From Clostridium sp. (GTDB lineage Bacteria > Bacillota > Clostridia > Clostridiales > Clostridiaceae), in NCBI RefSeq assembly GCF_029258205.1, contig NZ_JARHZJ010000090.1, positions 1 to 54,738 on the forward strand: a DNA stretch of 54,738 nt, in the 5' to 3' direction. A model generated the notes under the pieces. It was not told the origin of the DNA. It saw only the letters and a program-made list of their open reading frames with translations, and did not search any database. The first letter of the stretch is position 1. The number at the start of each line of letters is the position of its first letter. Below, one piece after another: positions 18,731 through 26,435 of this stretch. Position numbers and translations under genes: made by a program.

Positions 18731-18790
18731 AATTTTACAAGGTTTACATCCATTTTACAAGTCTTATATCAATTTTGTAAATATATATTT
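18731..18790 (-). promoter_or_regulatory. Three 20-bp phased direct repeats overlapping a promoter
   Basis: Units starting at 18731, 18751 and 18771 begin AATTTTACAA, CATTTTACAA and AATTTTGTAA, exactly 20 bases apart, or about two helical turns. On the minus strand TTGTAA (18755-18760) and TAAAAT (18732-18737) form a -35/-10 pair with a 17-base spacer that is built from two of the repeats. This suggests a multi-site operator on the PTS promoter. I found no sigma-54-type -24/-12 sequence here. Confidence 0.5.
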
Positions 18791-19138
18791 TTTTAAAATA
18801 CAAATTTTATTTAATTAATAATATAACATAAAACAAGTATTTATCTAAATAAAGGACATTTTTCTCATTCATAAAAACGCCTTAAATCATTTTGAAATAT
18901 TTTCAAAAAATTAAAACTTCACTTTCAAAAACAAAATAAAATCATCAATTTAATCATTTTTATTACTCATTATTTTTTTATTGTTTTTTTAATAATCTTA
19001 ATAAAAAAACAATAAAAAATAAAAGAAGTATTTCATTTATGAAATTTTTATTATCAAACTTAATTTTACATATATATTATTCTTGATTTTTCCAAAATAT
19101 TTTATGCATAATAATAAAATATAATCTAAATTTTCCTA
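18791..19138. other. Gene-free stretch upstream of the mannose PTS
   Basis: No open reading frame of note. It holds a long A/T hairpin: TTTTTTATTGTTTTTTTA (18974-18991) pairs perfectly with 19002-19019. That 18-bp stem has U-rich sequence on both strands, so it could terminate the HAD gene transcript that stops at 19139. Confidence 0.5.
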
Positions 19139-19966
19139 CTATTTAAATCTTTCACATAAAAATTTAATAACAGCATCATCATTGTTATTTCCAATAATAC
19201 CTGTAGCGATGGATTTTAACCCTTCTGAAGCATTTTCTAAAGCATAACATTCGTCTGCAATTTCAAACATAGGAACATCATTTTCTCCATCACCAAAAGT
19301 TATAACTTTACTATGTTCTACATAATCTGCCAAGAACTTTATTCCATTAGCCTTAGAAGCCTCTTTATTATATACATCTAAGAAAAAAACTCCCTCATTA
19401 TATATATCTTTATAACAATTACCAGTAACACCTTTTACTCTCATTATCTTCTCAAATAATTCCTCGGCTATAAATTTATTATCTTCAAAAAATACAAAAT
19501 TTATTATTTGATTATCCTCTAAAACATCTAAATAACTTTCAATTTTTTTAAAAGACTTAAGTGGTTTATTGCATCTTTCCTCATAATATTTTCTCTCAAA
19601 ATCATAAGTAAAATCTTTATGATAAACCCATAAATAATCATCTTTTATACCATAAAGAAAAAATGTTTTGTTATATTCTTCAAGTATTTTGATAACCTCT
19701 TTAACACTTTCTTTGTCTATTTCTTTAACATCTATATATTTTTTATTTTCAATATCAAAAATTATAACTCCATTCATAAGAACAACAGGTGTTTTTATAT
19801 CTATTCCATATAAAATATCTGAAACAGTAGCTGGACTTCTAGCTGTAGCAATTGCGAAATTAACACCTGTGTTTATAAGTCTGTTTAATTCTCTTTTAGA
19901 ATAATCTGATATAACTTGATCCTTATTTAATAAAGTTCCATCTAAATCTGAAACAAATAACTCCAT
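19139..19966 (-). CDS. HAD-superfamily Cof-type sugar-phosphatase-like hydrolase
   Basis: A 275-residue Cof/IIB-type HAD hydrolase. Motif I is FVSDLDGTLL at the N-terminus with the nucleophile and acid/base Asp pair, motif II is around AIATARS, and motif IV is FGDGENDVPMFE. The large C2 cap lies between. Such enzymes dephosphorylate sugar phosphates, FMN or similar small substrates with Mg2+. Its place between the mannose PTS and the GH85 gene, on the same strand, suggests a link to sugar-phosphate handling, but this is not proven. AGAGGT precedes the ATG. Confidence 0.92.
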   Translation of the reverse strand: MELFVSDLDGTLLNKDQVISDYSKRELNRLINTGVNFAIATARSPATVSDILYGIDIKTPVVLMNGVIIFDIENKKYIDVKEIDKESVKEVIKILEEYNKTFFLYGIKDDYLWVYHKDFTYDFERKYYEERCNKPLKSFKKIESYLDVLEDNQIINFVFFEDNKFIAEELFEKIMRVKGVTGNCYKDIYNEGVFFLDVYNKEASKANGIKFLADYVEHSKVITFGDGENDVPMFEIADECYALENASEGLKSIATGIIGNNNDDAVIKFLCERFK

Positions 19967-20060
19967 TTACTACCTCTTTCTATAATGTACTAAACATTAA
20001 TTACCTTTTTTATCTAATATACAATATATCTAAATATTATTCAAAGGTACTAAATAAAAA

Positions 20061-20096
20061 GCCATTTATTAAAAGATTTATCTTTTAATAAATGGC
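20061..20096 (-). terminator. Rho-independent terminator of the GH85 gene
   Basis: GCCATTTATTAAAAGA (20061-20076) and TCTTTTAATAAATGGC (20081-20096) make a perfect 16-bp stem with a four-base loop, followed on the minus strand by five T residues. Confidence 0.92.
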
Positions 20097-20141
20097 CTTG
20101 AAAACTTATATTTATTTTATTTTCTTAATTAATTATTTAGT

Positions 20142-23100
20142 TTATCTAGCTGTTCTTAATGTTATTGTATCTCTTTTTGAAATTTTACCATTAGAATACT
20201 TAGCCGCAACTTTAAAGTTATAAATTGTATGTCTGTTTAACTTTCCGACTGTAAATTCAGTTTGATCTGCTGAAACTTCTCCAACTTTCTTGTTATCCTT
20301 ATAGATTATATATCCATCTAATCCATAAGTATTTTTTGGTGAATCCCAAGAAATACTTACACTCTTCTTTTGAACATCTACTGCTTTTAAGTTAGTCGGT
20401 GCTTCATTTTCTATTTTCATTTCTATTTCACCAAAACCTGAGTACGGAACTTCAATTCTTTTAACCTTCTTACCTTCTGATTTAATTTCTAATGTTAATA
20501 CTCCACCATCTGTATTAACAGATATTCTATCTAAAATAGCTATATCTTCTCCTTCAGCTACTGGAACACTAACCTTCTCCGGGAACATTGAATCTTTATC
20601 ATTAAATATGCTTACAATATCTCCAGCTTCTAAATCCTTTATTTTTAAAGTACCATAATTATGATTTTCTCCATTCATTCCTGGTGCCTTATAAGGAATT
20701 AATTCAAATCTTTCTGGAGCCTTTGAATACTCCCAATTTTCTCCTTCAAAAGCAACACTCATTCTTAAGCTTTCTCTCTTACCTTCTTCACTTATTCCAT
20801 AATAAACTCTTCCACCATCTTCACCAAAATCTAACCCTTCAAATCTAGCTTGTCCGCTAGAGTCTATAGTAGCAGTAGCAAAAGAAGTTTCATCATTTAA
20901 TCCTTTATAAAGGTTAACAGTTTGTCCTTCTTTACCTCTTGTAAATAATATAGAGTCATTAGCTCCTTTATTATTTTTAGCATTTACAAATCTCATTGGA
21001 ATCTCAGTTGTTTGATCTATAAATGTTTCCTCATATAATTGGAATTCATATACTCTTATAGCTGCCCAAGGTGAATTTCCTGAATCATCAATTCTAAGTC
21101 TTAAATGTTGTGCAACTATTGGATCTACTAGATTTCTATCAGTAATAGCCTCTGTATTATCTCTTACAGTATCTACCGGCTCATAAGTTTTTCCTCCATC
21201 ATATGAAACCTCTAAAGCAAAATCCTTTGTATTCATTTCTTTTGCTTCTCCACCAGCTTCAGCATGTTTAACAACCCATCTTTGAATCTTTTTTTGCTCT
21301 CCTAAGTCAATTGTTAACCAACCATCCTTAGCTCCAGCGGCACACCATTTACTATTATTATCAACTTTTCCATCAACAGCTTTAAGTCCTGGCTCTGCGG
21401 CACCCTCTGCACTAGTTTTAACTTCTTTATATAATGCAAAGTTTTCAAATTCTTTCTTTTCTGGAATTTGTGTAGCATCATGAGGAATTCCCCAATTAAA
21501 TGTTACTCTCTTTCCTTCTCCTCTATTGTAATTTACATCTACAGGAACTACTTCAATGTCAAATTCCATTTCTTCACCATATCTCTCAAACTCTTGAACA
21601 TAGTAAGCATCATTTGGAGTTGCTCCCATAAGTTCTCTAGAGCCATCTGGCTTAATTCTATATATTTCATAGAAAGCTAAGTCATCATTATTTCCTGATT
21701 CTAATCCATTCCAGTAAATTCTAGCCTCTGCACTATTTGAATTATGAACCATTGTTTCTTCTAAAATAACATCACTATTTTTTAAACTTTTATTATTTTT
21801 ATCAGCTTCTTCTATAGATATTTGTCCTAAATTAATTTTAAAGTTTTCAACATCTTGACCACTTTCAAACTTTAATGATATTGCAGAAATTGTTTTCCCA
21901 ACATAGTCACCTAAAGGTATTTTAACCTCTGTCCATTCTCCATTACTATTTTTATTTACATCAAAGAATGTAAAGTTTTCTTCATCATAATTTTCTCCAA
22001 AACATAATCCTACTTTCATATTTGGAGCTGATTCTGTTTTATAAACAATTGATAATTCTGTTGAGTTATTCTCTATATTTAAGTCTGTGCTGTATAACTT
22101 AATATGGTTTGGATTTGCAGCCTCTAACTTACCTTCAACCTTTAATGAACTTCCTCCATTGTATGCAGTTTTAAAGTCAAAATCCGGATTAAGTTTTGAA
22201 CCATTTGATTCAACTATCCATCTCCAAGTTGGTAAATATTCTTGCATTGCTCTATTATTCCACTCTTCATCCCTTGAAAGTGAACCATCTATATAATAAT
22301 CTTCTCCATGTCCTAAATTAAAGTTTGTCACAAATGGTAGGTCATTTATTGCTGATCTATCTGGAACATAGTTAGCTAATCCTGTCCAATCTTGATCTGT
22401 ATCTGATTTTGATGGATCACCTGTTGGTCCTACCCAGAATTTTTGATCATTCTTATAGAAATCATAAACATCCTTAGACATTGAAAATGTTGAATTTGGA
22501 GTATACATAGCTAAAGAAAGTCTAAGCTTTCCATTCTCATTCAATAAGTAATCATCATTAAATGTAGTATTATATGCATTTTGTTGAACATCTAATCCTG
22601 CATAAACATCAAAAGGATTTCTTCCCAATGATTTAGCAGTATTAACTGTAGTTTCTATTTTTTCTGGAGTCCAATTATAATTTAAAAAGAATTCATCAGT
22701 TGTTCTATTTTCTCCATTTTGGAAGAAAGCAGCATTCTTATCATTTAAAGCATCTTGCCATTTAACATTTCCGTCTACAGTCATAGAATCATACCAACCT
22801 ACTACCATATTGGGAGCTTTCTTTTTGATATACTCAAGTATTTCTACCATTCTATCTGCATCATTTTTTACACAACCATAAGATTCTTGGTTAAAAAAAT
22901 ATCCATCAAATCCATAATAATTAGCTACTTCAATCATTTTATCTGCAACTGGGAAGTTTCCATTTTTATCTTTTTGAAGGAATTCTCTTACTTGCTCAGC
23001 ATATCCTTCTCCTGGTCCCCATGGGAATCCTATTGTAGCTAAAACTGGAACACCATTTTTATGTGCATTATCAACTACATCTGGAGTTGGAAGTGCAAAG

Positions 23101-23525
23101 ATTCCTCTACTTGATCCTCCCCAATAAACATATGAATTTACATACTGCCAATATGAGAATACATATGAATCCATTGAATCACTCCCTTGTGATGGTGCTT
23201 TATCAATATATGGGTTGGTTAAAGCAACATTCATTATTTTAGCTTCTGGATTAGCATTTTCATTTACAATATCTCCCATAAACCTATCTTTAAGCTCAAT
23301 ACTTGCTCTATTATACTTAGCATCCGGATCACTTTCTGGTGTCCAATTTAGTAAAGTTTCAATACTATATACTTCTCCTAATGGTGATAATGATTCTTTT
23401 TGATCATATGGAACATTGGGTGAAGCCTTAACTTCTAATCCTCTAAACCCAAATAATGATGTCATCACTGATGCCATACATAAAACAGATAGCAAACGTT
23501 TACTCATGATACCTCTTTTTCTCAT
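20142..23525 (-). CDS. Secreted endo-beta-N-acetylglucosaminidase (GH85) with CBM32 and FnIII
   Basis: This 1127-residue protein has a signal peptide (MRKRGIMSKRLLSVLCMASV..., probable cut after VKA). The GH85 catalytic domain follows: SYWQYVNSYVYWGGSSRGIF, VPVLATIGFPWGPG and DGYFFNQES, where Asn212 and Glu214 match the Asn/Glu pair used in substrate-assisted catalysis. Next are a beta-sandwich region, a discoidin/CBM32 domain (about 690-830, with VDGKVDNNSKWCA and WLTIDLGEQKKIQRW) and a C-terminal fibronectin III domain (about 1035-1125). GH85 enzymes cut between the two core GlcNAc units of N-glycans, releasing high-mannose chains. There is no sortase motif, so it is likely freely secreted. 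AGGGGG precedes the first ATG at a good distance. Confidence 0.93.
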   Translation of the reverse strand: MRKRGIMSKRLLSVLCMASVMTSLFGFRGLEVKASPNVPYDQKESLSPLGEVYSIETLLNWTPESDPDAKYNRASIELKDRFMGDIVNENANPEAKIMNVALTNPYIDKAPSQGSDSMDSYVFSYWQYVNSYVYWGGSSRGIFALPTPDVVDNAHKNGVPVLATIGFPWGPGEGYAEQVREFLQKDKNGNFPVADKMIEVANYYGFDGYFFNQESYGCVKNDADRMVEILEYIKKKAPNMVVGWYDSMTVDGNVKWQDALNDKNAAFFQNGENRTTDEFFLNYNWTPEKIETTVNTAKSLGRNPFDVYAGLDVQQNAYNTTFNDDYLLNENGKLRLSLAMYTPNSTFSMSKDVYDFYKNDQKFWVGPTGDPSKSDTDQDWTGLANYVPDRSAINDLPFVTNFNLGHGEDYYIDGSLSRDEEWNNRAMQEYLPTWRWIVESNGSKLNPDFDFKTAYNGGSSLKVEGKLEAANPNHIKLYSTDLNIENNSTELSIVYKTESAPNMKVGLCFGENYDEENFTFFDVNKNSNGEWTEVKIPLGDYVGKTISAISLKFESGQDVENFKINLGQISIEEADKNNKSLKNSDVILEETMVHNSNSAEARIYWNGLESGNNDDLAFYEIYRIKPDGSRELMGATPNDAYYVQEFERYGEEMEFDIEVVPVDVNYNRGEGKRVTFNWGIPHDATQIPEKKEFENFALYKEVKTSAEGAAEPGLKAVDGKVDNNSKWCAAGAKDGWLTIDLGEQKKIQRWVVKHAEAGGEAKEMNTKDFALEVSYDGGKTYEPVDTVRDNTEAITDRNLVDPIVAQHLRLRIDDSGNSPWAAIRVYEFQLYEETFIDQTTEIPMRFVNAKNNKGANDSILFTRGKEGQTVNLYKGLNDETSFATATIDSSGQARFEGLDFGEDGGRVYYGISEEGKRESLRMSVAFEGENWEYSKAPERFELIPYKAPGMNGENHNYGTLKIKDLEAGDIVSIFNDKDSMFPEKVSVPVAEGEDIAILDRISVNTDGGVLTLEIKSEGKKVKRIEVPYSGFGEIEMKIENEAPTNLKAVDVQKKSVSISWDSPKNTYGLDGYIIYKDNKKVGEVSADQTEFTVGKLNRHTIYNFKVAAKYSNGKISKRDTITLRTAR

Positions 23526-23608
23526 TCCCCTTTTCCCCCTAAAATATAAGTATTAATTTTATTATGTTATATTTATATTCAAGAAAATCATATAATATGA
23601 CAACAATA

Positions 23609-23630
23609 AAAATTTTTCCAGAAAAATTTT
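23609..23630. promoter_or_regulatory. 22-bp palindrome, CodY-like, upstream of GH85 gene
   Basis: AAAATTTTTC-CA-GAAAAATTTT is a perfect inverted repeat 84-105 bases before the GH85 start. It resembles the CodY consensus AATTTTCWGAAAATT but has one extra central base, so the match is partial (about 11 of 15). Nutrient control of a host-glycan enzyme would make sense, but binding is an inference. The rest of 23526-23953 holds no gene; it must also carry the promoter of the divergent YdcF gene. Confidence 0.4.
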
Positions 23631-23953
23631 ATTTTTTTCAAATCCACTCCCTATTTATTTAAAAATATTGTCTTAATATGTTTAAATCAATTCTAAATAG
23701 TAATATAATTCTAAATTTATTCGGTTAAATTACTTACAATACTATCTATAAGAAGGAAATAATAAAAATATATGATAAAGAACATCACATCAAATAGTTT
23801 ATAATGTAATATCAATTAACATAATTCTTTTTAATACATTTATTGTAATAGTTACTTAATATTTAAATCATAATTATGTAAGGTATATATGAGAGAATAG
23901 TCTTAAGGATAAAATTTGTATTAATTTAAAGAATAAACATAGGAAGTGATTAT

Positions 23954-24574
23954 TTGCTAAAGAAGAAAATTTTAGTTGTAATATCTATTTTAATAGGATT
24001 AATTATTGTAGTCTTCCTTATTTTCGAAGGTTTTTTAACATATAAAATGATTAATTTTAAAAATATAAATCAACTTAAAGATGTAGAATATGAAATAATC
24101 TTAGGTGCAGGATTGTATGGAGACAAGCCAAGTCCAATCTTACAGGAAAGATTAGATGAAGGTTTGAAATACTTGGAATTACACCCTAATACTAAAGTAA
24201 TAGTTTCAGGTGGACAAGGAATTAACGAATTAATACCTGAATCTGAGGCTATGAAAAAATTTCTTGTTAATAAAGGAATTAATTCTAATAGAATTATAGA
24301 AGAAAATAAATCTAAATCAACCTTTCAAAATTTAGAATTCAGTAAAAAAATTCTTGAAGAAAGGAATGCTGATAAAGATCAAGTATTAATAGTAACAAGT
24401 GATTTTCATTTATTTAGAGCTATGGAAATCGCAGATTATCTTGATATTAAAAATCAAGGTCTTCCTTCCAAAACTCCTATATATTTAAGAGTTCAATATA
24501 TGGTTAGAGAATTTCCTGCTATGATTAAATTAATTCTACAAGAAACATTTTTAGATACCAAGGATATTATTTAA
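23954..24574 (+). CDS. YdcF/SanA-like DUF218 membrane protein
   Basis: A 206-residue protein with one N-terminal membrane segment (ILVVISILIGLIIVVFLIFEGF) followed by a DUF218 domain. Hallmarks are ILGAGLYGDKPSPILQERLD, KVIVSGGQG, ESEAMKKFL and a late VTSDFHLFRAMEIA. DUF218 proteins such as SanA, ElyC and YdcF act on cell-envelope processes, possibly lipid-linked sugars, by unclear chemistry. The start is TTG at 23954 with AGGAAGTGAT upstream. It converges on the 24615-25160 gene and shares a palindromic terminator with it. Confidence 0.88.
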   Translation: MLKKKILVVISILIGLIIVVFLIFEGFLTYKMINFKNINQLKDVEYEIILGAGLYGDKPSPILQERLDEGLKYLELHPNTKVIVSGGQGINELIPESEAMKKFLVNKGINSNRIIEENKSKSTFQNLEFSKKILEERNADKDQVLIVTSDFHLFRAMEIADYLDIKNQGLPSKTPIYLRVQYMVREFPAMIKLILQETFLDTKDII

Positions 24575-24577
24575 CAA

Positions 24578-24629
24578 AAATTAGCCCAATAAATATCAAG
24601 TTATAACTTGATATTTATTGGGCTAATTT
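24578..24629. terminator. Perfect 52-bp palindrome, bidirectional terminator overlapping a stop codon
   Basis: The sequence is a perfect palindrome centred between 24603 and 24604, with no loop bases outside the turn. It starts four bases after the YdcF-like gene stop. On the other strand it encodes the last residues and stop codon of the convergent TPR-like protein. T runs lie outside each arm, so it can end both transcripts. Confidence 0.9.
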
Positions 24630-25160
24630 AAAACTTTCTATTTTTATATTTAATATATTTATTTCTGGACTATTTCTATCTACTTTTTCAATTTTAGCTA
24701 TAATATATTTTGCTTCTTCTATATCGCCTCTTCTTATAGCTTTATCAGCCTTATTTGAAAAATCGTCTATTATACATTTCTTACAAACTTCTATTTCTTT
24801 CTCACTATTTCTTTTTAAATCATTTGAATCATCATCAATTTCTCTAAAAGTATCTATGGCTTCTGAATATCTTTTTAACCTTTTTAGTCGCAATCCCTTA
24901 TCATAAAGTTCTTGTTGTTCTTTATCACTCTCTATTTCCTGTATTTTTTTGCATATTATATGTGTCTTATGATCCATTAATTTAGCCTTTTCTAATAATA
25001 CTTCTGCAGTTTCATATTCTTTATTTTCAATAGCTTTATTAGCATTTTCTATAATGTTATTAACCCTTTCTTCTCTTAAATTTGTATAATGTCTAGATAT
25101 TAACAAACTACCTAATCCTAAAGATATAATAACTAATAAAACTATAATCAATTTCTTCAT
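24615..25160 (-). CDS. Membrane-anchored TPR-like repeat protein, function unknown
   Basis: The start at 25160 (181 residues) is preferred because AGGTGGAG lies just upstream. The protein has an N-terminal membrane anchor (MKKLIIVLLVIISLGLGSLLI) and then helical repeats rich in Lys/Glu that look like TPR units: NKAIENKEYETAEVLLEKAK, KRLKRYSEAIDTFREI and DKAIRRGDIEEAKYIIAKIE. It probably scaffolds an envelope complex on the outer face of the membrane. The stop codon lies inside the shared 52-bp palindromic terminator. No specific family is recognised. Confidence 0.75.
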   Translation of the reverse strand: MKKLIIVLLVIISLGLGSLLISRHYTNLREERVNNIIENANKAIENKEYETAEVLLEKAKLMDHKTHIICKKIQEIESDKEQQELYDKGLRLKRLKRYSEAIDTFREIDDDSNDLKRNSEKEIEVCKKCIIDDFSNKADKAIRRGDIEEAKYIIAKIEKVDRNSPEINILNIKIESFKLAQ

Positions 25161-25498
25161 ATAAATCTCCACCTTTAAAGATACAAAATATTTATTCACA
25201 CTTTGTTCATCTTTATTATAGCATTACAGAAAACGTTTGTATATATAGAGAAATTTTTATTTAAATACTTATTTCATTAAAGTTTCTTTTATTTATACAA
25301 CCAAATTAAACATCAAAAATACTATTTAATCCTTTACTTATATTTATAAAAAGTTTATATTAATATAGGGTTAATTAACATTTTGTTCACCTTAAGAGTA
25401 GTTTTAAATTATTATTTCTAAAACTCAATAGCTTTTAACTAAAAAAATTAAAAGCTGTTTCATATTCAATATTTAATTATATTAAGGAGTTGAAAAAA
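25161..25498. other. Divergent intergenic region
   Basis: About 340 bases between two divergent genes. It is AT-rich and should hold both promoters. I see no open reading frame, strong dyad or known riboswitch pattern. Confidence 0.35.
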
Positions 25499-26014
25499 TT
25501 GAATAAAACAAACAAATTTAAAAACACTATTTCAATATTAATCATGATTGCTTTATCATTTTTAATAATCTACTTGTTACATGATATTTCAAAAGCTTTA
25601 GTTGGATTATTATGTGGAGGAAAAATAGAATTTAGTCATGGTATCACAGTAGTGAATGCTAATTATGACAAATTTTCTTATGCTCTTAATCTTGTACTAG
25701 GAATATCAATACCTGTATTATTTTTGTTTGTGCTAGTACTTATATTTAATAATTCATTAAGAAATGGCTTATATCATAAATTTACTATTATATTTTTCAT
25801 ATGTTCATTGTTAAGTATCTCAGTGTACTTAATTTTCTATCCATTTATATCATTATTTACTGATCTTGGATTACATACTGAATTGGATGAATTAATAGAA
25901 ATAACAGGAATAAATCCTCTAATTATATTATTGTTAGCCTTATTAATAATAGCTTTCTTAATAAAACTAGCTTCTAGAAAAAATTTATTTAGAAATATGC
26001 ATAATATTAAATAA
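25499..26014 (+). CDS. Four-segment membrane protein, possible degenerate M50-like protein
   Basis: A 171-residue protein starting at TTG 25499. An earlier in-frame TTG (25490) abuts the AAGGAG site, while 25499 has a 9-base spacer. It has four hydrophobic segments. The first ends LLHDISKALVGLLCGGKIEFSHG, which lines up in form with the HExxHALxxLLxGGK active-site helix of M50 membrane metalloproteases, but the catalytic Glu and second His are replaced (HDISK). A loss-of-activity homologue is one reading; chance similarity is another. It is a single gene, followed by an inverted-repeat element. Confidence 0.6.
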   Translation: MNKTNKFKNTISILIMIALSFLIIYLLHDISKALVGLLCGGKIEFSHGITVVNANYDKFSYALNLVLGISIPVLFLFVLVLIFNNSLRNGLYHKFTIIFFICSLLSISVYLIFYPFISLFTDLGLHTELDELIEITGINPLIILLLALLIIAFLIKLASRKNLFRNMHNIK

Positions 26015-26033
26015 TTTTTTAAATCTATTTATT

Positions 26034-26168
26034 TTAGATAAATGTTGATTTTAGGTAGAACTATAGCATTTTAAAATTTAATTTTATCTATTATTTTGAA
26101 TAGATAATATAAACTATATATAAAATTAAATGTATCTAAATAGATACCTAAAATCAACACTTATCTAA
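26034..26168. mobile_element. 135-bp inverted-repeat element, MITE-like
   Basis: 24-bp terminal arms (26034-26057 and 26145-26168) pair with one mismatch. Inside, ATTTAATTTTAT (26076-26087) pairs with 26120-26131, and a short inner pair follows near 26087-26104, so the whole element can fold on itself. It encodes nothing. The right end overlaps the degraded gene at 26158-26393. The form is that of a miniature inverted-repeat element; no target duplication is clear. Confidence 0.55.
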
Positions 26169-26393
26169 TTTTAAATATTTATTATTCTTTTTCTTTTCAA
26201 GCATTATGTTAAGTATAGTATCATCAACATTTTTAAAACCATTTTGTATTAATTTTTCTATGCTTTCAATTGTTTATTCTACATCCTTTGCCACTATTCC
26301 ATCATTAGCAGTTGCTGATATAACATTCTTAGCTAAATTCGAACATTGTATTGCTACATTAGTTCCTGTTGCAATCTTTATCCTTTGCTCCAT
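26158..26393 (-). pseudogene. Small disrupted gene, unrecognised
   Basis: Read on the minus strand from an ATG at 26393, the frame gives [20 protein letters not shown] and continues to GIVAKDVE. It then meets a TAA, and resumes in the same frame with [19 protein letters not shown] and [10 protein letters not shown] until a stop inside the inverted-repeat element. Codon use looks coding on both sides of the stop. There is no ribosome site before the ATG and a stop lies just upstream, so it appears to be a remnant. The family is not recognised. Confidence 0.5.
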
Positions 26394-26435
26394 AGCATAT
26401 CAATAACTGAAAGATCTAGAATCATATTATTTATA

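Noticed and set aside
26206..26406. Plus-strand frame of 66 codons
   Set aside because: The opposite strand shows better coding character and reads as a broken gene; the plus frame lacks a ribosome site.
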